Shown here one piece after another: positions 25,954-34,189 of a DNA stretch of 64,000 nt. The translations under genes and the position numbers were made by a program. The stretch covers positions 124,001-188,000 of the forward strand of contig JAABRM010000005.1 of NCBI GenBank assembly GCA_011390955.1, given 5' to 3'. Origin of the DNA: Oscillatoriales cyanobacterium (lineage in GTDB: Bacteria > Cyanobacteriota > Cyanobacteriia > Cyanobacteriales > Laspinemataceae). Every line of letters begins with the position of its first letter. Position 1 is the stretch's first letter. The notes below the pieces were generated by a model. That model made no database searches, had not been told where the DNA came from, and worked only from the letters and a program-made list of their open reading frames with translations.

Positions 25954-26277
25954 CTATTTTTTTCGCCGATAGACCGCACAAAGTCGGCTGGGTTGAAATA
26001 TTTTGGCGGTAAACATAAAGTTGGCTGGGACGTTAATAATGATATATTCGTTGGATTGGTGGTATCTTTCAAACTCCACTGGCATCCCTTTGGGGGTGGC
26101 GGTACTGTAGGGGACAGGTTGAAAAATTTGTTCGGTAAATTCCACGGCGTTGCATTGGGCTTGTTGGCAGATTTGCTTTAAAAAGGTTTCCCCGGTTAAG
26201 AAGCTAAATAAGGTTGCTTGGGCAGTGGGTTCGAGAGTAAAATTCGGATCGAAGTTTTCGACGATTTTAAGTTTCAT
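25954..26277 (-). CDS. Conserved hypothetical protein
   Basis: 107 residues, not recognised. It is soluble, with a mixed sequence including FLTGETFLKQICQQAQC, VEFTEQIFQPVPYST and EYIIINVPANFMFTAKIF, then a basic end YRRKK. No signal peptide or membrane helix. It is upstream of, and co-oriented with, the GIY-YIG gene. ATG 26277 is used; a HIP1-rich promoter gap lies behind it. Confidence 0.6.
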   Translation of the reverse strand: MKLKIVENFDPNFTLEPTAQATLFSFLTGETFLKQICQQAQCNAVEFTEQIFQPVPYSTATPKGMPVEFERYHQSNEYIIINVPANFMFTAKIFQPSRLCAVYRRKK

Positions 26278-26608
26278 TGGCGCTGATTATATTGACAAAA
26301 AATAAAGCAACATGAAGCAACATGAGGTAACATGAAGCCAGATGAGTAACTGGGGCCGATCGCCTCCAAGTCCTCCCGATCGATTTTACGATCGCATTGA
26401 CTCAATTTGTGTTAGTGCCTACATTCGTTGGTGGGAGAGTTCCTGACCGCTGTCTTTGGCTGCATATTAAGTTTTGTTACAAGCTTTCTCATCACCGCCG
26501 AATTTAGCTATCCCTAAACAAAAATGAAAAATTGCGAAATTTACTGTTGTATGGTTGAGGATAATTCTAGAATAGTTATCACAAAAGTCACTAGAGAGGT
26601 AGTCCAAA
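26278..26608. other. Intergenic region with 10-nt AAGCAACATG repeats
   Basis: Near 26306-26346, AAGCAACATG-like decamers occur four times (AAGCAACATG twice, then AGGTAACATG and AAGCCAGATG). The remainder is the divergent control region for the 25954 (-) and 26609 (+) genes; no clear promoter was found. Confidence 0.5.
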
Positions 26609-28219
26609 GTGAGTTGGATTTGTGATGGGACGGCGAAAAATGGCCAGCAATATCCCAATTGTTCCGGCCCCCACCCACCTTATGAGAATCATGGCCCTGA
26701 TTGTGCAATTTGTGGACTGCCCCAGGAAGCCATGCAGTCCGCAAAAACGGTGGTTTCGACCAATGGAGGAGGGGGAGGAAAGTTTCCCCTGCCGATCGCG
26801 GTAGTGGCAGCGATCGCCTTGTTGCTGTTAGGAGGTGGCGGTTGGTGGTATTTCAGCCAACGCGGGGGCGATCGCACGCAAGTAGAGGAAAATGGTGGCG
26901 GTGAGGTGGTGTCCCCCACGGTGAATCCCCTGGCGATCGTCAGTGAAACAGCGGTGAATGCCTCATTAATTAGTCAAGGGGAGAAAATCCTGATTAGTGG
27001 CGGGAAAAATTTCCAAGAAAAAACGGCGGCAGCGGCGGCATTTGCCAGTCAAGATTGGGATGGGGCAATTCAACAATATCAGCAAGCGGTGAATCAAGAT
27101 AAAAATGACCCAGAAGCAGCAATTTATCTGAACAATGCTAAGGCGAAACAAGCGGGAAATCCGTTAACAATGGCGGTGGTGGTGCCGATTACTGCCCGCG
27201 TGAATGAAGCCAAAGAAGTGCTGCGCGGAGTTGCCCAATATCAAGGGGAATTTAACCAAGTTCCCAGCATTCCCGGACGGTTATTGGAAGTGGTGGTTGT
27301 CAACGAACAAGACGCCAGTTTATCTGAGTCTCTGGCTGAGGATCTGATTCAATCTTCTGCGAATATTCTCGGAGCGATCGGACATGGGGTGGACAATAAT
27401 AGTCGTGAAGCATTAAACCGTTATGAGCAAAATAATATGGCGGTACTTTCTCCTTTAAATACGACGATTTCTAGCAATGCAGGCCAATCAACGGTGCAAA
27501 CAATTCCCTTGAGTAAAACTACAACTTTACTCACAACTTATTTACAAAAAGTCGGAGAAACTTTGGTCAATTATGCTGGGAAAAATCACGCCCCCGCTAG
27601 GATGACAGTTTTCTACAATTCTGATAACCGCTATAGCCAAGATTTAAAAAAAGAGGTAGTTTCAGCTTTGGCAAAAGCTGGAGGCGATTTGGTGGCAGAG
27701 GTGGATATTTTATCGCCGGGTTTTGATGCAAATGCGGCGATGAATACTGCCCGGACATCTGGGGCAAATATTGCTTTTTTAGCCTTAAGCAAAAATCAAG
27801 TAGATACCGCGATCGCCCTCGCTAAAGCCAATCAAAACCAATTGGTTTTACTTAGTAGTGACGAAATGTACAATCCCACTATTTTAGTTCAAGGTGGGGA
27901 TGCCATTAAAGGGATGGTTTTGGCTGTACCTTGGCGCTGGCGAAGTGAAGATCCTTTTGCGAGTCAAGCGGGCAAACTTTGGCAAGGAAGAGTCAGTTGG
28001 CGCACTGCCACAACCTATGATGCTACCAATGCCTTAGCCAATACTTTTACCCAATTTCCTGGCGATCGAGCGGCGATTAGTCAGCAGTTAAATCAAGGTG
28101 TCACCCTGACAAAAACGGCCACGGAATTTAATATTTTTAATGAAATTCCTTTAGTGAAAGCTAATCCGGGAAGCGCTGGCCCAACTGGTTCCAAATATCA
28201 GTTCGATCCTATCGAGTAA
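26609..28219 (+). CDS. Zinc-ribbon, membrane-anchored protein with TPR and type-1 periplasmic-binding domain
   Basis: 536 residues from GTG 26609 (GAGAGG 10 nt upstream). Residues 1-40 carry four Cys (C5, C18, C32, C35) with the CAICG knuckle, a probable zinc ribbon. A Gly-rich linker and one membrane helix (IAVVAAIALLLLGGGGWWYF, ~64-83) follow. After the helix, ~145-180 has a TPR-like repeat (DWDGAIQQYQQAVNQDKNDPEAAIYLNNAK), then ~190-530 resembles branched-chain amino-acid receptor folds (IGHGVDNNSREALNRYEQNN...; NIAFLALSKNQVD...). It would expose a ligand-binding domain outside and a zinc ribbon inside. It is the first gene of a co-oriented set with the vWA and tubulin-like genes. Confidence 0.82.
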   Translation: MSWICDGTAKNGQQYPNCSGPHPPYENHGPDCAICGLPQEAMQSAKTVVSTNGGGGGKFPLPIAVVAAIALLLLGGGGWWYFSQRGGDRTQVEENGGGEVVSPTVNPLAIVSETAVNASLISQGEKILISGGKNFQEKTAAAAAFASQDWDGAIQQYQQAVNQDKNDPEAAIYLNNAKAKQAGNPLTMAVVVPITARVNEAKEVLRGVAQYQGEFNQVPSIPGRLLEVVVVNEQDASLSESLAEDLIQSSANILGAIGHGVDNNSREALNRYEQNNMAVLSPLNTTISSNAGQSTVQTIPLSKTTTLLTTYLQKVGETLVNYAGKNHAPARMTVFYNSDNRYSQDLKKEVVSALAKAGGDLVAEVDILSPGFDANAAMNTARTSGANIAFLALSKNQVDTAIALAKANQNQLVLLSSDEMYNPTILVQGGDAIKGMVLAVPWRWRSEDPFASQAGKLWQGRVSWRTATTYDATNALANTFTQFPGDRAAISQQLNQGVTLTKTATEFNIFNEIPLVKANPGSAGPTGSKYQFDPIE

Positions 28220-28317
28220 AAGCCAAGAGGCGGGACAAATATGGAAAGGTATTTTTAGGAGACTAGAGGCCAAAAAACATAGCATACAGCGATTTTATAT
28301 TAAATAGACCACAGATA

Positions 28318-28513
28318 TTAGTAGGGGCGAAGCATGACCGCATTAAATATCTGTTTTCAACCCAGAAATATCTGCCGGAATGCTTCGCCCCTACAGATAT
28401 TTCTGGTTGACCAATCTGAAAACCGCTGTAAAAGAAACCGGGTTTCTTTAAAAAAACCCGGTTTCTGACAACCAACAACTAACAACCAACAACCAACAAC
28501 CAACAACCAACAA
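28318..28513. repeat. Palindromic GTAGGGGCGAAGCAT element, AAACCCGGTTT hairpin and CCAACAA heptamers
   Basis: GTAGGGGCGAAGCATGACCGC (28321) and GCCGGAATGCTTCGCCCCTAC (28375-28395) form outer arms. A GAAACCGGGTTTCT...AAACCCGGTTTCTGAC hairpin (28434-28470) follows. Heptamer-type AACCAACAA repeats (28470-28513) run almost up to the vWA gene start. No gene; the stretch separates the PBP-like and vWA genes. Confidence 0.75.
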
Positions 28514-28523
28514 ATAAATTATC

Positions 28524-29393
28524 ATGCGCGATCGTCGTCAAATCTGGCTATATCCTCTATTTCAAATCCCGTTAATGTTAATGATTGGCTGTTTAATCAT
28601 TGCTGCCTTGGGTTGGCTATTAAGTTGGGGCAGACCTCCCGTAGCGGTGGCAATTTCTCTTGACCTCAGTGGCAGTACCACGGGTTATGTGAGACAACAA
28701 GAAATCCTGGCAATTAAATCCTATTTACAGCAAAACGAAGCACTCAAGAACCCCAACGAAATCAAAATATTAGCTTTTGCCAGCAACGTCCAACCATTAA
28801 CCACTTCTTTTAATAGTAATACTCAGAAAGTAGACAATGAGTTAACCCAAGCTTTACAAAATCCTAGCCTAGAAAAACAATTAGGGGGAGGAACTAACCT
28901 GAATTTAGCCATTCAAGAAGGGGTAAACTCTCTCAAGACCATTCCCAAGCATTGTCGAGAATTGTTGATCGTGACTGATGGTCGAGCTAATGTAAGCGGA
29001 GAAATTGTTAACCAGGCGATCGATCATAATGTTAAAATTAATGCGGTGGTCTTAGGAAATGCATCTTCTCCTGAACTGCAAACGGCGACCATTCGCAGTC
29101 GAGGGATTTATCTCTCTGGAGAAGCCAGCCAACTAAGCACTTTATTTACGGAAAATTTGTTTACCCGCTTTAATAGTAACCTGCGCTGGATAATTTTCTG
29201 GTTAGGGGCAGCATTTATTTGCTTAATATGGATGTTGACGCTACCATTAGATCGGTGGTTATTCCAAGGGTTAATTGGTTTAAACATGACTCTCAGCGGT
29301 CAACTCGCGTTAGGCAATGCCCTATTTTGGACTGTTTTAACCATTATTGTGGTTTGGCGATTATTTGGTTTACCCTTTACGGGTGCTTGCTAA
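28524..29393 (+). CDS. vWA-domain membrane protein
   Basis: 289 residues. An N-terminal helix (~13-36) is followed by a von Willebrand A domain (~44-215) with an intact-looking MIDAS: DLSGS, GGGTNLNLA and TDGRAN. The C-terminus has two hydrophobic helices (~218-240 and ~262-285). Metal-dependent protein binding is the usual role of vWA domains; BatA/BatB-like membrane vWA proteins assemble envelope complexes. It lies between the PBP-like gene and the tubulin-like gene on the same strand. A partner role in that set is an inference from gene order. Confidence 0.88.
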   Translation: MRDRRQIWLYPLFQIPLMLMIGCLIIAALGWLLSWGRPPVAVAISLDLSGSTTGYVRQQEILAIKSYLQQNEALKNPNEIKILAFASNVQPLTTSFNSNTQKVDNELTQALQNPSLEKQLGGGTNLNLAIQEGVNSLKTIPKHCRELLIVTDGRANVSGEIVNQAIDHNVKINAVVLGNASSPELQTATIRSRGIYLSGEASQLSTLFTENLFTRFNSNLRWIIFWLGAAFICLIWMLTLPLDRWLFQGLIGLNMTLSGQLALGNALFWTVLTIIVVWRLFGLPFTGAC

Positions 29394-29582
29394 ATTCAAC
29401 AGTTAATATATGAGAAGGTAGGGTGTGTTAGGCGGCGAAAAATTAATCTTTCACTGGTTAACTTAACTGTCCCCGCAGCTTCTCTCTTCTCTTTACTCTC
29501 TTCTCTCTTATCGGTTGGGTTTCGTTCTTCGACCCAACCTACGCATATAATAAAATTAAGTGCGATCGAACAGGAGAAAAAA
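29394..29582. repeat. TAGGGTGTGTTAGGCGGC repeat start and CT-rich tract
   Basis: Begins with GTAGGGTGTGTTAGGC (repeat family also at 7944), then a TCTCTTC-rich tract and GTTGGGTTTCGTTCTTCGACCCAACC, a palindromic repeat. No gene. CAGGAG at 29570-29575 is the ribosome-binding site of the next gene. Confidence 0.55.
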
Positions 29583-32500
29583 ATGGCAGTCACCGTAGAT
29601 GAAAAAAGCATGGTGCCCACGGTCTTAATTGGGGTCGGGGGTACGGGACATGAAGTGCTGGCCAGAGTCCGCCGCTTGGTGGAGGAAACTTATGGCAGTT
29701 TGAATAATTTTCCTTTGATTAGCTTCCTAATCATCGACACGGATAAAGAATATAAAGTCACCAGTCCTAATGCGGCTGGTTCGGCGTTTAAAGATTCAGA
29801 AAAAATCTGGGCGAGTGTGAGTGGTCGCCAAGTCCGGGATATGCTGGATAATATGCAGAATTATCCCTGGATTTCCCAGTGGTTTCCTACAGAATTAGAA
29901 AGAAATATTACGGCGATCGAAGCCGGGGCAGGCCAAATTCGCGGCTGCGGTCGCTTTGCTTTTTTCTACAATTATCATAAAATTCAAAAAGCATTTAATC
30001 AAGCTGCCGACCGGGTAAAAGGTCACGAAACTTATATGCTGGATAAGTACGGCATTAAGGTGGTGACGACGGGTTTAAATGTGTTTGTGGTCGGATCGCT
30101 TTCCGGGGGTACGGGCAGTGGCATGATGATCGATCTTGGCTATTGTGTCCGTCATTGGTTAAAGGGTCAATCGAGTCCTTTAATAACCGCAATTGCGCCA
30201 ACTCCAGAGGCTTTTGCGGGGATTAATGTGGGCGATCGCGTGTTAGCGAATGGCTATGCGGCGATGATGGAATTGAGTTATTTCTCTGATTATCGCACGG
30301 AATATGTGGCTCAATATAGTAGTAGCTTAATGGATGAAATTCGCCAAAATTTACCGCCGTTTGATTTTACCTACTTAGTCGGGACTAAAAACGGCGAAAG
30401 TGAGTTTAACCTCAACCAAATTCGCGAACTAATTGCCCAGAATATATTCCTCGATTTAACTTCGGATTTTGCCCCTCATAAACGGTCAATTCGGGATAAT
30501 ATTAAAGGGGCTTGGGCGTCTGCGGATCCAGGGGGACGAGGTTATCCGAAAAACTTTATGAGTTTTGGCTTATCTACTCTAGAAATTCCCATCGCCCAAA
30601 TTCGCACATCTTTAGCCAATCGTTTAGGGGCTGATTTTATCCGGTGGTGGCTAAATGAATCGCTGCAATTACCGCCGCAAATGTTTGAGTTAATTCAGAA
30701 CGATCTACTCAAGCGAATGCGGCTGACGGATATGGAATTGATCGGGGATTTATCTGCCGCTGGGGATAAGTCTTATTTGGCGGAAATCTCCAATTGGGTG
30801 AACAGTATTCGCAATGAAATCGCTACCGAGAATTTATTGCAATGTACCCAGCAGGGAGTTGGCGGAGTGATGGGGGCAGAAAAAGGCAAAATTCTGCAAT
30901 TTGTTGATGGCTATTTAAGCCCAAAAGTTGAGGAATATCACTCAAATCACTTGCGGGAATTAAGTCCCGACGAACGGCTGCATGGGGATTTCTTGCAGAA
31001 AATGTACGATAATCGCAATCGGATTATCATCCAAGGACGCAAAGCCCTAGAAGAAGAATTTTATCGGATTTTGGAAGACCGCAACCGGGGGCCAAAGTTT
31101 GCCGATAGTTTTCTGGGCATTATGCGGCAAATTTTTACTACTTCAGCCGAAAAGTTTCGCCGGGAAGCGGATAAAGTCTGGCAATCTAATGAGGAAAAAC
31201 GCCAGCAACAATATGAGGATGCCCTGCAAGATATTGCCCATTTTAAAGATAAGTTTGGTTTGACTAAGCAAGCGAAAATGGAGGAATATTGCCAAACGGC
31301 CCTAGGCGGTTTAGAAGGGAGTTTAATTGCCACTATTCAACGCAAAGCCCGGTTTTTGGGTTTGGAGGCGATCGCCCGTTTACAAGAACATTTGGATGAG
31401 TTAGAACGACGGTTAGCCCGCTTTAATCAAAAGCTACGGCAATGGCGGGATAATTTCCAAAAGTTAGCGGATGCCCAAGCGGATAGTGCGGATGCTTTGA
31501 CGCTCAATGGGATTAAGCTTTATGACCGTCAAGAATTGAATGAATTGTATCAGGATTTAATTGAACAATACGCCGGGGCAACGGAAGGGAGTAAAAGTAA
31601 ATATGATATCGGCATGGATGGGATTTGCCGCAATATTTCCGACCAAACTTTGGCCGAAGCGAGTCCGTTGTGGAAACAAAATCGCACTTCTAATGAGGTG
31701 ATGCGATTGTTTAATTTGCCAGAGTTGGCGGATGTGCAGGATGATGATTTTATCGAGATTATTACTCAGAAAAGTCAACGAGTGATTATCGATGCGCCGA
31801 ATAGTAGCCGGTTAAAGAAAGAGTTAGCCGCGTGCGATCGCGTCTTCAAAATTTTTAACAACGACACGGGAGAAATTCGCACCCAATTGGGCATTGCCTA
31901 CAGCAAGTCTAAACCATTAATCTTACTCAATCAAGCGATAATGTCTGGCAAAGATGCGGGATTTACTCCGGCTACAAATGTAAAAGTTGCGGTGGTGGGA
32001 GGTCGCAATCCTTCCGACCCCGCAGCAATTAAATTATTGCCCTTATTAGAAGAACGAGTAGGCAGTAAAGATGCGGTGACTCCTTTGGGAGAAGCAGAAC
32101 GGCATCGCGTGGTGTTTGTCCAAGAAATCGGCGGGTTTTCCCTGCGTAGCATTGACGGGATGCGGGAGTTGCGCCAGTCTTATCAAGATTGGAAAGGCCA
32201 AACTATTGAGGCAAAACGGGCACAATTACGGGGGGAAAGTAAAGACCCACCGATTCCAGTTCATATCCAAAAAGAACCCCCATTTTGGGATATTTTCCCC
32301 GAAAATCCCCAAATCTATCAGCTAGTGGTTGAATCGCGATCGCTGAAAGTATTACGAGTTGAAGAAAATCGCAGTACCAAAGAAAAGGTAATTCGCTATA
32401 CTCGCAAAACCGTAATCGGTGAAGAAAATGTGGATATTGCCTCTAGTTGGGAAGAGGCAGTGCAAGTGTTAGAAGTGCTCGCTTGTCGGGGCGATCGCGA

Positions 32501-32894
32501 AGAAATTGAACGCCAAGTCAAGGCTAAACTTGAACAAGCGGAAACTGACCGAGAAAAACAGCAGTTATATCAGCATTTCATGGCTTATTTAAACCAGCGG
32601 CAAACCGAACTGGAAAAAGAGGGAGGGAAAGATAGCCTCATCTATAAGCGAGAAGCGACAATTATCCAGAATGCGATTACTCGGTACAAGCTGGTGGTGA
32701 CGAGCAGCACTACTGAGAAAACACCGGAAAAAACCGTAGAGATATCTAAGGAAACCCCGGAAATTTCTCAGCCGGTCTCTCCAGCGGATCGAACCCCGCA
32801 GCAAAACCATGTTTTCTGCACCAATTGCGGCACCAAAAATCCCACAAATTCTAAGTTTTGTTTCAAGTGTGGGCATCAATTAATGCCGTTATAG
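29583..32894 (+). CDS. Tubulin/FtsZ-like GTPase-domain protein with C-terminal zinc ribbon
   Basis: 1103 residues. The N-terminal part begins TVLIGVGGTGHEVLARV (nucleotide-fold first glycine loop, ~11-28) and contains the tubulin/FtsZ signature as VGSLSGGTGSGMMIDLG (~171-187). Further GTPase-like segments follow (TAIAPTPEAFAGINVGDRVLANGYAAM). This matches the Pfam Tubulin_2 type. Helical and coiled-coil regions lie at ~480-650, and a second domain carries DIFPENPQIYQLVVE (~900-960). The last ~25 residues form a double-knuckle zinc ribbon (FCTNCGTKNPTNSKFCFKCG). Family members have been proposed to act in membrane remodelling with vWA partners, which fits the neighbours. CAGGAG precedes ATG. 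A mutated fragment of this gene lies at 33816-33994. Confidence 0.88.
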   Translation: MAVTVDEKSMVPTVLIGVGGTGHEVLARVRRLVEETYGSLNNFPLISFLIIDTDKEYKVTSPNAAGSAFKDSEKIWASVSGRQVRDMLDNMQNYPWISQWFPTELERNITAIEAGAGQIRGCGRFAFFYNYHKIQKAFNQAADRVKGHETYMLDKYGIKVVTTGLNVFVVGSLSGGTGSGMMIDLGYCVRHWLKGQSSPLITAIAPTPEAFAGINVGDRVLANGYAAMMELSYFSDYRTEYVAQYSSSLMDEIRQNLPPFDFTYLVGTKNGESEFNLNQIRELIAQNIFLDLTSDFAPHKRSIRDNIKGAWASADPGGRGYPKNFMSFGLSTLEIPIAQIRTSLANRLGADFIRWWLNESLQLPPQMFELIQNDLLKRMRLTDMELIGDLSAAGDKSYLAEISNWVNSIRNEIATENLLQCTQQGVGGVMGAEKGKILQFVDGYLSPKVEEYHSNHLRELSPDERLHGDFLQKMYDNRNRIIIQGRKALEEEFYRILEDRNRGPKFADSFLGIMRQIFTTSAEKFRREADKVWQSNEEKRQQQYEDALQDIAHFKDKFGLTKQAKMEEYCQTALGGLEGSLIATIQRKARFLGLEAIARLQEHLDELERRLARFNQKLRQWRDNFQKLADAQADSADALTLNGIKLYDRQELNELYQDLIEQYAGATEGSKSKYDIGMDGICRNISDQTLAEASPLWKQNRTSNEVMRLFNLPELADVQDDDFIEIITQKSQRVIIDAPNSSRLKKELAACDRVFKIFNNDTGEIRTQLGIAYSKSKPLILLNQAIMSGKDAGFTPATNVKVAVVGGRNPSDPAAIKLLPLLEERVGSKDAVTPLGEAERHRVVFVQEIGGFSLRSIDGMRELRQSYQDWKGQTIEAKRAQLRGESKDPPIPVHIQKEPPFWDIFPENPQIYQLVVESRSLKVLRVEENRSTKEKVIRYTRKTVIGEENVDIASSWEEAVQVLEVLACRGDREEIERQVKAKLEQAETDREKQQLYQHFMAYLNQRQTELEKEGGKDSLIYKREATIIQNAITRYKLVVTSSTTEKTPEKTVEISKETPEISQPVSPADRTPQQNHVFCTNCGTKNPTNSKFCFKCGHQLMPL

Positions 32895-33014
32895 AGGGTA
32901 GGGACACGGCATTGCCGTGTCCTCTATTGCTATCTTAAGGAGTAAGGAGTTATATTAGGATTGATTTCGGGCATCAAAAACTAATTTCTTGTTTTTATAC
33001 TAGGGGTATCGTTG

Positions 33015-33248
33015 ATGTATCAAATTACTCTCTCGGAATTTCCTGAAAAGCTTCGGATGTTAGTAAGTCAAGCTCAATTAACGGGCGATCGCTTGGAAAT
33101 TACACAGGATGGGGAAACGGTGGCGGTTATTTCTCCAGTAACGAGAAGAAAGAGAGCAAAATTCGGCATGATGAAAAGTCGGACAAGAGTTCTGGGGGAT
33201 ATTGTGGAACCCACTTCTGATTTGGTCGATTGGGATGTTTTGTCATGA
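33015..33248 (+). CDS. Phd/YefM-type antitoxin-like protein
   Basis: 77 residues from ATG 33015. The N-terminal motif MYQITLSEFPEKLRMLVSQAQLTGDRLEITQDGETVAVISPV is the Phd/YefM DNA-binding antitoxin pattern. A short tail with a VDWDVLS end probably contacts the toxin. It overlaps the following vapC start (ATGA, 33245-33248). With the toxin frameshifted, the antitoxin may survive as an orphan. Confidence 0.85.
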   Translation: MYQITLSEFPEKLRMLVSQAQLTGDRLEITQDGETVAVISPVTRRKRAKFGMMKSRTRVLGDIVEPTSDLVDWDVLS

Positions 33249-33630
33249 AATTATTGTTAGATACCCATATTTGGATTTGGTATCAAGAGGGGAATACCAG
33301 GCTATCACCATCGCTGATTGAAATTATTGAGGATGAAACCAATCAAATTTAAGTCCGATAAGTGTTTGGGAAACTCTTTTGCTGGCAGAGAAAAAGCGGG
33401 TTGTTTTAGAGCCAAATCCAGAGGCATGGATTAAGGATAGTTTAGAACGATTAGATATCGTTGAAGCGCCTTTGTCCTATGAAGTGATGATTCTGAGTCG
33501 TAAATTAGATTTAGTACATCAGGATCCGGCAGATCGGTTTATTGCTGCTACTGCTGTTTATTACGATCTTGTTTTAGCAACGGTTGATAAAAATTTAACG
33601 AGTGCTTCTTGTTTGAGGATCGTTAATTAA
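33245..33630 (+). pseudogene. VapC-type PIN toxin gene with 1-nt frameshift
   Basis: The first frame reads MKLLLDTHIWIWYQEG...LIEIIEDETNQI and stops at TAA 33350-33352. One base is missing there; in the shifted frame the PIN domain continues as SPISVWETLLLAEKKRVVL, LDLVHQDPADRFIAATAVYYDLVLATVDKN to TAA at 33628-33630. PIN acidic residues are visible (LDTH; E in VWE; DPADR; ATVD), so the gene was functional before the deletion. It is judged inactive as read; a sequencing error or programmed shift cannot be excluded. Confidence 0.82.
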
Positions 33631-33670
33631 TTAACTGAAATTCCCAAATAGCAGCTAACCGCAAACAAAT

Positions 33671-33775
33671 CGCCCCATCTCACAATTTGATGCACAAATT
33701 GCAGCCATTTGCCGAGTTCACCAGGCAACATTAGCAACTCGCAACATCCGCGACACCCATGTATTGTGGAAGTGA
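33671..33775 (+). pseudogene. Remnant of a second PIN-domain toxin (FitB/VapC-like)
   Basis: A 34-codon tail reading RPISQFDAQIAAICRVHQAT, then LATRNIRDT, ends at TGA 33773-33775. This is the typical C-terminal block of FitB-like PIN toxins. No upstream part is visible, so only a decayed fragment remains. Confidence 0.6.
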
Positions 33776-33815
33776 TTTGGTTAATCCGTGGTCAGCAAAG
33801 CGATAAATTTACCCG

Positions 33816-33994
33816 CCAAAAAGAACCCCCATTTTGGGATATTTTTTCCGAAAATCCTCAAATCTATCAGCTAGTAGTAGAAGCGCGATCGCTGAAAGTA
33901 TTACGGATTTCAGAAAATCGCAGTACCAAAGAAAAGGTAATTCGCTATATTCGCAAAACCGTAATCGGTGAAGAAAATGTGGATATTGCCTCTA
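33816..33994 (+). pseudogene. 179-bp duplicated fragment of the tubulin-like gene
   Basis: This block matches 32267-32445 of the 29583-32894 gene without gaps (constant offset 1549 nt), with about 11 mismatches counted by eye. It encodes QKEPPFWDIF...NPQIYQLVVEARSLKVLR. A MITE-like element (33993-34126) begins exactly where the similarity ends. It is probably the relic of a tandem copy. Confidence 0.85.
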
Positions 33995-34126
33995 TAGCAA
34001 TCCTAAATCTATCGTGAAATAAGCCCTCACTTCTAACCGTCGGCGGCCATCCCCCCTACCCCCCTTTCAAAGGGGGGCTGGGAGAGGGGAGAAGACAGAT
34101 GTTATAAATCATTTAGGACTGCTATA
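33993..34126. mobile_element. MITE-like element with TATAGCA(R)TCCTAAAT ends
   Basis: Ends TATAGCAATCCTAAAT / ATTTAGGACTGCTATA pair with one mismatch. The interior carries a CCCCCCTACCCCCC...GGGGGGCTGGGAG hairpin, reminiscent of the G-rich core in the TAGACAA elements. 134 bp, non-coding, inserted in or at the edge of the tubulin-like gene relic. Confidence 0.75.
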
Positions 34127-34189
34127 CTCATAAGGGGTTAACTGCTAAAGTCCCCCATTCATTATTCAAATCAGAAATAACCGCAAAAC

